Below, piece by piece: positions 46,263 to 57,609 of a stretch of DNA of 64,000 nucleotides. Source of the DNA: Grammothele lineata (Eukaryota; Basidiomycota; Agaricomycetes; Polyporales; Polyporaceae). How positions within the stretch are numbered: position 1 is the stretch's first letter; each line of letters begins with the position of its first letter. Location: assembly GCA_002150815.3 (NCBI GenBank), contig NDFF03000328.1, positions 231,809 to 295,808 on the forward strand, in the 5' to 3' direction. Below the pieces are notes generated by a model. The model was not told the origin of the DNA, searched no databases, and saw nothing but the letters and a program-made list of their open reading frames with translations. Both the position numbers and the translations under genes were made by a program.

Positions 46263-49225
46263 CAGCACAGGCTCCCCGACTCAGATTGCATCTTCCTGTA
46301 AGGATGACGCCCCAAGAGGCAGGTGATATCGAAGGCTTCGCGAGCATCTGCCGCCCGCCAATATGTGGTCAGTTCCCATGGCCAAATCGACATCCTTGAA
46401 GCGTCGCCCGCTGCGGCAGAGCAAGATCGAACTTACCAATGAAGGGTGTGTGGCCCAGAACCGTGTGAAGTGCGTGGCTTCTGTGGCTTCCGTGGCTTGC
46501 TTTCCAAACAATGATTACATTGCATAAGACGGTCGCTCCTCTGTGACTAGTCATTCTCTGCGTGACAATCGACGGAAGAGAGCCAAAACTGCATGTAAGG
46601 CTTCGCCGACACGTCCAAGGTCAAAGCGCGTCAGCGAGAATGCGTAGTCTCAAGGCGTGATAAGAGACGTGATATTACCTTAACGAACAGGTTCATTGCA
46701 GCGACACCGACTGCTACGTCCACTGTATTGGAAGAGCGGCGCATACGGCCTGGTGGAAGGCTTCCATCACCCGATCTAGAGAACAACGCAGCTAATCACC
46801 CCCATTGTGAGGAGACGAAGGGACGCGTACTGTTGATGTTTGCATGATGGCGACTCGAAGAGTGGTTGCTCATGCCCACAAATCGTGATCTGTGACCGCC
46901 GGTTGTCGAACATAGTTGAAGTTTCAGGACTCCCTAAGATAGAGAAGTCATCGCTAATTCTGTGCCTCATGTAATACTTACTACTCAAATGCCCCCCTTT
47001 CTGAACGTACATGAACGCGAAGCGGCTATGGTTCGCCTCAGCTTGCCCCGATCGTCATTGAAGGTTTGACTCATGTCGAAGGCATTTCATTGTAAAGGAA
47101 GACGTAAGTAGCAAAATGCACAAGGTCCTGGATCTTCATCAGGATATGGTTAAAGGGAAGCATGATGTAACTCACGTGAAACGCGCGCGGTGACACGCCT
47201 CGCCTCTCAGACGCCTCTCAGGATCCTATCAGTAGCATCCAGCGACCCGCGCAAAGTCAACACGGACACCGCGGAGGAGGAGAGAAACCGGGCGGGATGA
47301 CCGCAACGAGTAAAGAATTGTGCGCGAGGGTGATCATCTTGATGGAAGTCCTGCATGTGCATTCAATGGGCTCGGAGCTCCCCGATGACTTCGCGATCAA
47401 GCCGCTCAAGTGCCGCTTCAGAACTAACTTCCATTAGCGCTACGAAGCCGGCGAGACCGCAGCAAAGACACACCTGTTGGTCGTCCGTCCGGCGAACGTC
47501 CCTTGCGGCACGCCTCCGGAAGGTTTCCAACGCCGAGCAGCGTCTAGATCTGATGCAGCCAAAAGCCTTAATTACGGCGGAGCCAAACACCTCGGAGCGA
47601 AGTTGTCATGGAGCCCGCGCGTTGTAAGTGGCTAAAAGAACTGGTTGTGATGGGGCGACGGGTAGCCTCGCCCAATGCACGAGGCTTGCAGAGCTCATTC
47701 CGCAGTATGGATTCTAAACAACCTGGGCTCAGGCTTTCCCTCCAAGATATAGCTTGTGGATGAGGGTGCTTCGCGTCGCCCTGAGGTCCTGGCGGCGCGC
47801 GCACGCCACCAGCGGCGTCAGTACACGAATCTCCATCAGACACATAGTCCAAACGCACCCGCGACAGAGCGTTCCAAGAGCACAAAGAGGATGATGCATG
47901 TTTCGCAAATCTCGATAACTTCCTACTTCGAATAATGAAAATGATAATTGGGAGAGGTCAGAGCCCAGCTATAGATATTTAGGACGAACGGGCTCACCTA
48001 CTGGGAACCTACGTCCTCAGACTCAGTTGCAGGTGCGTCTCCGGTCTCTTCAGAAAACTTTCCTGAGTGCGGTCATTACCTCTCCTTTGTGTACTGACTC
48101 GCACAGTGTACCCCAGATATCATCCTAACGTGGCGAAGAGACGAAGAGATCTCATTCGATTTACTGGATGAGTTGGCTGCAAGGGCGCATCCAACCCATC
48201 CCGATTCTGACGAACGTTTTAGAGCGGTGTAAGTGAGCACAGCGTTGGAGACTAACTGCGACAGGAAGATATTTTGAGAATGTTGTGAAGACAGTGCAAA
48301 ATGCCGATTCACAGAGATTCCACGTGTGTGGCAGAGCCCAGCCTTATTGAACCAGTCCCGAGTGAGCTACAAGATAGCGCTAGAAGAGGGCAAGAACACA
48401 CAAGCGCACCTCCGATGGATCATCATCAAGTTGGCGGAGTCAATATATCGCTCAGGAGTGGCGTTTGAACGGCTCGTAGTGGTCGACGGCGGGAGAGGAC
48501 TCTCGAACCATCGTAAGGAACAGGGGGCACTCTCACGACATCCGGACAGCCTGCATTGTGTTGTGTATACGTGAGTAGAAGACTTCCTGACGAAACGAGG
48601 GGGACGTACAGGTGATAAGACCAGCAAAAGCAGGAGCTCTCCGAGCGGCTTTCACTGCGGGAGCGCCTCCATGAGCAAAAACCACAACTGCAGACAGGGA
48701 ACGTACCCGAGGACAGATGACCGCCCGTGGAAGCAAGCACTCAAGAGCTACATAGCAGATCAACCCACGGGCTATTGGCAACAATCAGTAAGTAGACTTT
48801 GAGAGGTATCGCGCAGAAAGAACAGCGCACTCTAGGTGGCTCACCCCATCGATGCTATACACCCGATGGTTAGAGCAGATGGCTGAAAAAGATTGACTGT
48901 CTGGGATCGCAACGACGTGGAAGGAGCATTACGGTGACGTGCGCGCTGAAGGGACTAGGGGGTACCGCCTCGAGAGCACATTCAGTGATAACAACCGTGA
49001 CTGAACAGCTTGGAACAGCGGTTCACATAGTACCAACACAAGGACGTCAATGAAAGGTATGATCAGCAAAAGTCACCCGCACAAGTGATATGTGAAGACA
49101 TACCACCGTATAGTATTAGATCTGATCCGATACACGATAATATTTGAGTTTAAACGTATGGATCTCAGCGAACGTTCGGACGCGTGACGGGCCCCGCCGG
49201 CAGCTGTATTTGCATGTATTTGGTC

Positions 49226-49295
49226 GTATTAGGATCACAAGCTGTTGCCAAACAACTCCTGCGATAATGACATCATTCGTCGTGATCCTGAGCGT
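49226..49295. repeat. Short dispersed repeat, copy 2
   Basis: Shares CGTATTAGGATC, GTTGCCAAACAAC and a TGACATCAT-like end with 42756-42830. Confidence 0.4.
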
Positions 49296-49576
49296 CATTC
49301 ACTTTCCTCTGAGAATCCACGAAAAACAAAGAACGGCATGCTGGTCGTGCCAGTGAGTCCAGAGTAGTATGTATGGTTGGGCAGTAGTAGTAGTAGGGGT
49401 ACGACTCGCCCGCGGAACTTGGCTCTGGCGCTCACAAGGAGTAATAAAACAAAGTCGACAGCGAACGAGAGTATGTGGGGTATATGAAAGCATTGTAACA
49501 TGGCATGAAGAATATTGCGGGTATATGGGTATCTCATGTGCGGCCGTCTTAGGAACATGAAGACTTCTCTTCCCGA

Positions 49577-51744
49577 TCAAAGGTAGAAACGTTCATCATC
49601 TCCCTGTATACACCGATCGTCAGCATCTCGTTACGTCTTCAATGGGAGAGGATAAAGGGATACTAACGAGGTGGTTCATACTCCCAAGCTATGGTGCGGA
49701 AAAACCCTCGTCAGCCTATTGCCTTCCCACTACAGCGCACATACTCACCTGAGGCTCAGAGCCACTACCTATGTCCACCGGCGTCTGGTCGACGGGGGCC
49801 CCCTTGGCGTGCCACGACTTCATACGTTTCTTGTGCCAGTCTTGGAGCGGGACGGTCGTAGACTCGTAGATCGCGTTCCTGAATAACGCAGTTAGAACAG
49901 CGCATTGATGGAGTCAGTGCGCGTACCCGAGGGCCACGATCAGGTCGCGGTATGGAAGATGCGGCTTGGCGGCTGGTGGCGATGTCAGTCACATTCGCGC
50001 TTGCTTCCATGATGTGTATAACACGCACAGAGGGTTGCGATGAGACACTGAATAACGACAGTCCTATGAGTCACGTTCACCGAAAAGGACGCTATCGCGG
50101 CACTGACCTTCGTCATCGAGTTACCCTTCTTGCTCTCCCAAGACATCTGCGGGTCGTTGCATGCCCCGATTGAGACCTGATTGGAGTTTATCTCAGAAAC
50201 GTGTGCGCCGGAGTACACGAGAGCACTCACTACATGAGCCTTCGTCTTCGAACCCGGCTTGCAGTTCCCATTACATTGAGTGCGGTTCAGCGTTACCCCA
50301 TCCATGATGCTCATATCCTCCGGGGCCGCACAGAACATCCCATCTGGGAGGAACCTCCCCGTCCCAACAGCCAACTTCTCCGCCTCGCCCGCAAGACTGC
50401 TGAATGGGGCGGTGAAAGTGTTGAGCGAGAACGTGCGGCATGACTCCTTGACCTCTCCGCCGAATGTGCTACGGTGGCGGGAAGTGACCTCCATCGTCGA
50501 GCGGCGTTGGGGGATGCGCTTAGGATCGGCGTCGGAGGGGGCGTCGAGGACGGTGTCGCGCTCGAAGATCACATTGTGGCTCTTGCGCTTGCGCTCATAG
50601 ATCCGTACTGCGGGTTCGCGGGTGTGTTCGGCGGGCGGCCCTGATACCCGAAGCAGATGAGAGAGATGTAATAACGCGGGGGGAACAGCGTACCATTCGC
50701 AGGAGGAAGCGCGTTCTCCTTGAAGGATTTCTTCTTAGAGCTTCTAGAGCGGCAGGAATCCCCTATCACTGCTTGGTCAGATATCCGGATAAGTTACAGA
50801 TAACATTAAAACACGAGGGAGAAGCGCGACGTACGGATAGAGCCACTTTTCGATGTGCACCTGCGCGAGGCTCTCTTATGAAAGTTAAATTTGACTTCGT
50901 TGCACTTGTAATGGTCGAGGTCGAGCAACGTGCCTGAATGGCACGAGTCAAAGATGGCCGTGAGACAGGCGCCAACGGGGAGAGGTTCCACCATGAGCCT
51001 CCGCAACTCCTACAAAACACCAAGCGTGAGCTCATAGGGAGAGAGACAGATCTACAGCTGAAGACGTACGTTGTCGAGGATGTCCCTCCCCTCACTCGGC
51101 ATGATCGCTGCATATAGACGCTGGGCTCAGTGAGAAGGTCGACACGGAAACAGTAATGTAGACGTACCTTCGTCCAGACCATCATCCTCAGTGTTACGCC
51201 TGCACTTGTATTGGGTAGAGTGTCCTGCATCTGCGAAGATGTGGCGTGAAAAGGGTGGGGAGGGAGGGGGAGGTATGTTTGATCATGACGAATGGACGGG
51301 GAGGGAGGTAGACACTCACAGTAAAACACTAGCCGATCGCGTGCCTGAGCACCGTCAACGAGTTTCTTGATCTCGGAAAGCTGTTCGCGCGTGATCAGAG
51401 TAGAAGGGGGTTGAAACGAAGGGGATACGAACGATGTTTTCCCTTGTCGGCTGAAGAGGCCAGCCCTCTTCATCGAGCATGAGTACAGTGTCGTTCTCGC
51501 AGTAATCGTTTTTATCTGAAGGGGAATCCGAGGACAGCACAAACATGAGCTTGTAGTGATTTTGGAAATGTAGAATATGCTCACCGATGAGGAACCTCTG
51601 CCAGTTGCGCGCGTCCTCGTGCGGGGTGTTGAGCCTGGCCACGGCCCCCGCCGAGTTCTTGTACAGGGCGATCCCGATGATCAGGGCCCTACGTACGGGC
51701 GTGTGTTTGCATGATGGAGAGCTGTAGCTGAAAGAGGTGCTCAT
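49577..51744 (-). CDS. Metacaspase-like protease MC2 (caspase family, C14)
   Basis: Thirteen exons on minus: 51744-51585, 51515-51433, 51380-51320, 51230-51168, 51107-51070, 51009-50835, 50768-50694, 50640-50231, 50176-50108, 49964-49927, 49878-49749, 49688-49668, 49603-49577. All phases agree and give about 449 aa. The p20 core has [25 protein letters not shown] (His105), DDGLDEAIMP and [17 protein letters not shown] (Cys158). Splicing across the third intron is what creates FYYAGHS. The C-terminal region has [29 protein letters not shown], a Cys-Asn-Gly-Asn-Cys pair, [13 protein letters not shown] (p10-like strand) and [13 protein letters not shown] helix [10 protein letters not shown]. The last two exons are 21 and 27 nt ([15 protein letters not shown]). 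The loop between His and Cys is short and lacks the PVD seen in MC4, so activity or specificity may differ. Confidence 0.85.
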
Positions 51745-51860
51745 GCGGAGTTGTGTGGCCTGCAGGGAGACAGAGGCGGGGGAGTAGGGGATATCTCGCG
51801 CTGGAGCGATAGCCGGATGGAAGATGGGGAGGACGAGAGAGAAGGATCATGGCCCTCTTC

Positions 51861-51866
51861 CTTATA
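51861..51866 (-). promoter_or_regulatory. TATA box of MC2
   Basis: CTTTATAAGG on minus, about 117 bases before the ATG; matches the MC3 promoter in position and context. Confidence 0.55.
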
Positions 51867-53511
51867 AAGAGGAGCAGAGACATGATTGAGCAGTGTAAAG
51901 GCGGTGTAGACATGAGGGGCCGGTACGCGGGAACGTAAAGTAAGGATATCCTGTAAGAGCTGCATGGAAAGGAGATGGGTGCACATAGCACGCTGCGACG
52001 GCACCGTTCAGGCGCGCGCTAGCTAGCCCCAGCGCTCTCACCAGATTAGTCTCGGGGAACTCGGCGTCGGCCTCAATTTCGCCATAATTATAAGATTACT
52101 AGTCAAAGGCACTCTGATGAACAGGAAAAACATGCTGCGCATATTCGACATCGCTGCAAGTAAAGAAGAAGGGCACAAGAACTGCGCTGAACCAAGCCAA
52201 AAAGGTAGAACGAATATATGTTGCGTATATGCGCACCAGTAGCGATATTCCTCGCCCTGCCTCGAGGTCCGGTGCACTTACCGGGCACTGGGCTACCCAG
52301 AGAGCCTGCTCCAGTAATTCCATAGAACTCGGGTAAGAGCACATGCCTAGGCTGTCAGGTCCTTGGACGTCCTTGAATGCGTTCTAGGCCCTCGGAGGCG
52401 GGACACGATGGTATTGCCTTCATGCATTCGGCTCCAACGCGCGCTGGAAGAGCCAGTGCGGCGGGCGCGACACGAGGCCTTCGGGGGGTTGAAGAGCATG
52501 TCTTGAAGAAGGAATAATCGTCCACCGGCTGTGCGGAGGCGTCGAGGAAGGACGGCAAACCACTGCGCGTGTACGGTAAAGGGCTGCGGCGCTGTGGCCG
52601 TATTCCAAAATCCGTCAGACGAGAACCTGTGACGATGGAAGACGAGGAGGGTCGCGGAAATGACCATACTCGGGGCGCTGGTGACTCACTGGCGCGACCG
52701 CTGGAACCAATTAGAATCATACTTTCAAGTCTGCTGGGTTATACGAAACGTCTAGGCTGTGTGCGGTGCGCATGTCGCGGCCAACTCGACCTTGCGTTCG
52801 CGCTCCCAATGAGTTCCAAGGACGGCCCAGCCGGCTTCATAACCCAGCGTCGCACAGGTTTAGAAACACGTAGAGCCGCGCCGCGCCGTCAAGTATGTAT
52901 CAGAGACAGAACGAGGCGAGGGTATGCGCAACAGGTGGAGCGTGGGGCGTGAGGCGGCGACACTACTTCCGTACGGCGTCCTTGGGTGTGCATACACGCA
53001 CCGCGCGCTCGGCCGCAACGTGCCCCTCTCAGCGGCGGCCCTCCACAACCCCCAGCCCGTACCCGTTCTCGCATCTACCTTTTTGCCTGCGGAACGGCCT
53101 CCGACGGTTCTTGCGGCGCAAAAGTTACGAGAGAAGCTGGTTGGCAGGGCCATGCTGCCTTGCCATCAGAGAGGGCGAGTATTTCACAGGGTCCTAACCC
53201 CCAAATTCCACCGCCCGGGCGCCTTGGGCTTGTGGCGAATGATGCATTGATATTCCGTCTCCAGCATCGTCTGCCATCGCAATGAAGACTACAACCAGTC
53301 CGTGAGACACTGCCCGCGGCGCACAGAGGTCGAGTGACGTGAATAGAGCACGGCACGCAATCTCTCGAGCCGCCCAACATATGACGGAGCTGTTCCGAGG
53401 CTGCTCAGTCGCGGCCACGGCCTCGCGCCGTCCCATTTCGCGTGGCGCGCGTCCTAGGCCACGATGGTCCGCCTCCATCTTAGCACCCGCCATCGGCACG
53501 ATGACGTGCGT

Positions 53512-53593
53512 GCGATGCGATCGTCACTCAGTGACTTGACCGCACAATCACCCGTGAGTCGTCTTCGCCCGCCCGCCCACACACGCATCTCCC
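53512..53593. repeat. 82-base block identical in both duplication copies, copy A
   Basis: Identical to 59114-59195 while flanks differ by substitutions and indels. It contains a 13-base palindrome GTCACTCAGTGAC and a run of GCCC triplet-like units. No open frame is favoured. Confidence 0.7.
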
Positions 53594-53960
53594 TGAACCG
53601 CTTCCCAGCCCGAGCAGCGCATCTCTCCGCCCCACCCCTGCCCGCCCGCTCGGACGAACAACACAAGGTCCGTGCATCCCGGCGGGTCGGCATAGGTAGA
53701 TCGATGACCGTATACGATGTGCACATCCCTGTGTCCGCATCCCCCGCTCGTCGCCTTCGCCCGCTCGCTCGCCCGCCCCACGTACACATCTCCCCAACCT
53801 GCTCGCTTCCTGGCCCGAACAGCGCATCCTTCCGCCCCGCCCCTACCAGCCCGCGCCCGCACGAAGTAACGTCCGCGTGCACGGGCGGGTCGACATGAGC
53901 AATACCAGAGCGATGACCGTATGTGCGCGTCCCTGTGTCTGCACACGTACGGCCATCGCC
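53561..53960. repeat. Internal tandem duplication, about 190-base unit, only in copy A
   Basis: Two diverged units start near 53561 and 53751. Each has TCGTC/GCCTTCGCCCGC, a CACATCTCCC-like word, GCCCGA(G/A)CAGCGCATC, TCCGCCCC and then CGATGACCGTAT with CCCTGTGTC. Copy B holds a single unit, so the doubling came after the segment duplicated, or copy B lost one. Confidence 0.6.
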
Positions 53961-55276
53961 CTTCTCCCTCGCCTCCTGTCATGTAGAACAAGGTCACGTA
54001 CGTACGATGCGTATCGCCAGCTGAAGGGGCGTCGTCGTAGCGAAAACGATCTCCCGCTCTCTCGCACGTAAGTACAGGACGTGTACGCGACCGGCATTTG
54101 CGGATGCAGAGGCACGTCCAAGCAGAGACCGATGAGCTTAAGTGGCACGGATGACGTCATCGGGTTCGTCTTCGCTTCTACCGTCGAAGTCCTTCGCCGT
54201 TATGTGCCTTTCTGAGCCACACGTCCCGCCAGTAGCGGCGCCAGTAGTCAATTGCGCATCGGACGTTCCACCCCCGGCAGAGAACTTGAGAACTCGGGCG
54301 AAAATACCAGCAGTTGGATTGAATACGGGTCGTCATCGCAATACCGCAGGGGCCTTCCTCCTAGCGTACAATGAATCCCGGAAGGCGATTCTGCCGAAGA
54401 AGTACCAGTAAGCCTCAGATGAACTTACAGTCTACAGACAGCGCGACCCGCCCTGCTGCAACCCCGCCAGGCGCCCTCGGGCACGTCCACCCCCGAACTC
54501 GATCCGTATTCCGGACCCGCTTATCCCGGAGCCAGGAAGCTCCACCCGTAGAGAAGACGTCGACACAGCAGAAGACCGTCCATTCGCAAGCGGACGTAAA
54601 CCGGGGTCCACTAGGGGGCGGCGGTGTCGCCCCAATCTCTCCCTCGGAGCCGTACGCAGCCCAAATTCAGATTCCAGAAGTTTTCCTCCGAGGGGTAGGG
54701 TCTGTGGCGGCGAGAGCGTGGTCCGGACAACAAGTGTACATTTCGAGAGAGGTGCAGCGTTCGAGCGCGCAGGAAGGGTCCGGGTACAGAAGAAGCAAAG
54801 GGGATAGATGGGAGACGTCGACGTTGACGTCGTGGCGGTCAGGGGCCAAGCACTCAATATTTTTGGCGCTCGTGCCACAACAACGCAGTCGGGGTCAGCT
54901 CTAAGCATGTGAAACTCGCGAGGAGGCGACCGCGGAACGGCGCTCATAATTCTGGGTATTTACATGTACGTAGGGATTATGGGGGAGTAGATGTAGGGGG
55001 AGTGTGCTGGAAAGCGGCTATTGGTACATTAGATTGAGCGATAGGAGGTAAGAGAGCATAGCGACGTGGAAGTGGGCATACGTTTATGGGAGTAGGTGCA
55101 CGATGTATGGTGTATGTATGCAATACGATGAGATCAGAGCGTGAGCGAAGAACCGACAGCGAGCGAGAATACGTAGGGTATATGGAAGCATACTAGGCAT
55201 AGCATAGAGAGTCTTGCGGGTATATATGAGTATCTCACGGGGGCCATCCTAGGAACATGACGACTTCCTCTTCCGA

Positions 55277-57478
55277 TCAGAGGTAAACCTTTTCGGTGTT
55301 CCCCTGCGTGCATCTGTCGTCAGCGTCTCTTCTCATCCCAAGGGGGTTGGAAAAGAGACTAACCAAATAGTTCATACTCCCAAGCTAAGGCGTGAAACGA
55401 CCCCCCGGTCAGCCACGACTCCGATTATATTATCGCACCAAAGCACGTATACTTACTTGGGGCTCAGAGCCGCCGCTTATGTCTTTCGGCTTCTCACTGG
55501 CGTGCTTCCCATTGTCACGCCATGAAGCCATAAGTTCATCGTAACGGCGCTGACGCGGATCGGTCATGTGCTTATAGATCATATTCCTAATGATGAAGTC
55601 AGAACAGCGTGAAGACCGAGCCGGAGCGTACGTACCCAACAGCCACAATCAGGTCGCGGTATGTGATATGTGGCTTTTCGGCTTGTTTCCATGTCAGTAA
55701 CATTTACGCCCGCTGCCATGACGCGTACGATACGTACAGAGAGTTGCGATGAGACACTAAACAACGATAGTCTTGTGAGCCACGCTGCCCAGGAGAGCTG
55801 TGCCGCGAGACTAACCTTCGTCAATGTAATCGACTTCCCGTTCTTGCGCTCCCACGACCTCTGCGGGTCATTGCACGCCCCGATGGAGACCTTAACAGAA
55901 TATGAATAAGGATCTTGTCTGGAATGGGCACACATGGGCACTCACCACATGCGCCTTCGTCTTCGCCCCCGACTCAGGCTCAGTGCACTTTCCGTCGCAT
56001 TGGGTACGATTCAGTACTACCCCATCTAAGATGTCTATATCTTCTGGCGCGGCGCAGGGTATCCTGTCGAGGAGGAACCTCCCCGTGCCTGCAACGAGCT
56101 TCTCCGTCTTGCTTGCAAGACTGCCGAAGGGCGCCGTGAAGGTATTGAGTGATAGCATGCGGCGCGGTTCCTTGGCATCATCACTAGAAGTGCCGCAACG
56201 CCGAAGAGCAGTGATCTCTATCGTGGAGCGACGTTGAAGGGCGCGCTGGCGATTGATGGAGGACGGGGCGTCGAGGACAGTGTCACGCTCGAAGATGACG
56301 TCGTGGCTCTTGCGCTTGCGTTCGGAGATCCGTATTTCAGGCCGGTGATGGTATTCCGCGAGTGGTTCTAAGATGCGAACCGTGGTTAGAAAGCAGTAAC
56401 AGTGCAGGGGGAGTAACGTACCAATCATAGGAGGGAGTGTGTTCTCCTTGGAGGCCTTCTGCGTGGATCTTAGAGAGGAGCAGACATCGCTCGCAACTGC
56501 TTAGTTAGATGTCCGGATAAGTTACAGTTCGCATGAAAGCACGGGAAAGAAACATGACGTACAGAAAGCGCTACGTTTTGTTGTACGTTTACGAGGAATT
56601 CTCTTGGGGAAAGCGAATGTGACATCATTGCACTTGTAATGATCGAGGTCAAGCAACGTTCCCGAGTGACAGGAATCAAAGACCGCCGTGAGAGACACGC
56701 CGACAGGGAGAGGGTCCACCATGAACCTCCGCAGGTCCTGTGGAGAGACACACATGAGCATATCTGGAGCGAGATCTGAGCGCGGATGAAGACATACGTT
56801 GTCCAGGATATCTGCTCCCACACTTGGCATGATCGCTTGGCACACGTATCAAACTCAGGACTCAGGGCTCGGTTGAGGGCATGGAGACGTACCCTCATCC
56901 AAACCATCATCCTCTGTATGACGCCTGCATGTATGCTGTCTAGAATGACCAGCATCTAAAAGGGTAGGCGATAGGTTCAGGGGGACAGAGGAAAGGAGCA
57001 GTATCATTGATATTGAAGGGCAAGAGATACGAATGGTAGAACATACAGTAGAAAACCAGCCTATCATCTGCTTGTACATCCGCAACGAGCTTCTTGATCT
57101 GGAAGAGCTAAATATGCATGATCAGACCAAGATCGTTGAGAGAAGAGACTATACCGCACGATGTTCTCCCTCGTCGGCTGCAAGCCATATCCTTCCTCGT
57201 CGAGCATCATTGTGATGTCCTCCTTGTGGTACTGGTACTTCTCTGAAGGGCAATGAAGAGACGACATGTATGTAAGCCCTGAGTATCTCCTATAGTGCCA
57301 CAACCGGTTCACCGATGAGGAACTGCGCCCAATCGCGAGCATCCTGATGGGGTGTATTGAGCGTGTTCACGGCCTCCGTCGAGTTCTTGTACAAGGCGAT
57401 CCCGATGATCAAGGCCCTTCGAACGGGGGTACGCTTGCATGGAGAAGAGTTGCGAGTGATGCTATGAGAGCTAGACAT
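55277..57478 (-). CDS. Metacaspase-like protease MC3 (caspase family, C14)
   Basis: Thirteen exons on minus with the same plan as MC2: 57478-57313, 57242-57160, 57107-57047, 56955-56893, 56835-56798, 56737-56563, 56496-56422, 56367-55946, 55890-55816, 55673-55636, 55586-55457, 55384-55364, 55303-55277, all in phase, about 457 aa. Exons 2-7, 10-13 have exactly the same length as in MC2. The core has [39 protein letters not shown] (His107), DDGLDEAIMP and [17 protein letters not shown] (Cys160). The C-terminal part has [29 protein letters not shown] and CNDPQRSWERKNG, and the micro-exons encode LGSMNYL and GNTEKVYL. The gene is intact, so both copies of the duplication were kept open. Loop shortening as in MC2. 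Confidence 0.85.
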
Positions 57479-57602
57479 GTAAATTTGGGGGTAGGCGGTG
57501 ACAAGGGCAGGGACGACAAGGAGGGCGTGGCAGACAGGTCGAACTGGGCCGATAGCCGGGTGGAGGTTGGAGTGGACGAGAGGGCTGAAAGGCGTCCGCC
57601 CC

Positions 57603-57609
57603 CTTTATA
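57603..57609 (-). promoter_or_regulatory. TATA box of MC3
   Basis: GTTTATAAAGGG on minus, about 130 bases before the ATG. Confidence 0.55.

Larger units (their letters stand above)
46228..49576. other. 3.3 kb gene-poor stretch
   Basis: No recognised family on either strand. Open frames stay under 117 aa. It contains copy 2 of a short dispersed repeat (49226-49295), and the left edge of the tandem 5.5 kb duplication falls near 49450. Confidence 0.4.
49450..55150. repeat. Tandem segmental duplication, copy A
   Basis: Head-to-tail with copy B (55151-60506). Both begin with a GACAGCGA(A/G)CGAGA(A/G)TA word, contain one metacaspase gene (MC2 or MC3) in the same orientation, and end with a matching 200-base block (TGGGTATTTACATGTA to GAGATCAGAGC-like). 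Divergence varies along the unit: the gene exons and some intergenic blocks are close, with an 82-base block identical (53512-53593), while introns and other intergenic parts have drifted. Copy A is about 340 bases longer, partly through an internal 190-base duplication. Confidence 0.8.
51745..55276. other. Long intergenic part of copy A, duplicated in copy B
   Basis: Apart from the MC2 promoter I recognise no gene. The frames on minus at 54432-54947 and 53843-54160 have counterparts in copy B (59802-60206, 59394-59795). However, the reading frame shifts between copies, for example after the LRADPDC segment, which argues against a conserved protein except perhaps for the segment ending LPGSGISGSGIRIE. 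Confidence 0.4.

Noticed and set aside
54432..54947. 171-aa minus frame in the duplicated intergenic region as a real gene
   Set aside because: The counterpart in copy B changes frame within the segment, so protein-level conservation is not supported.
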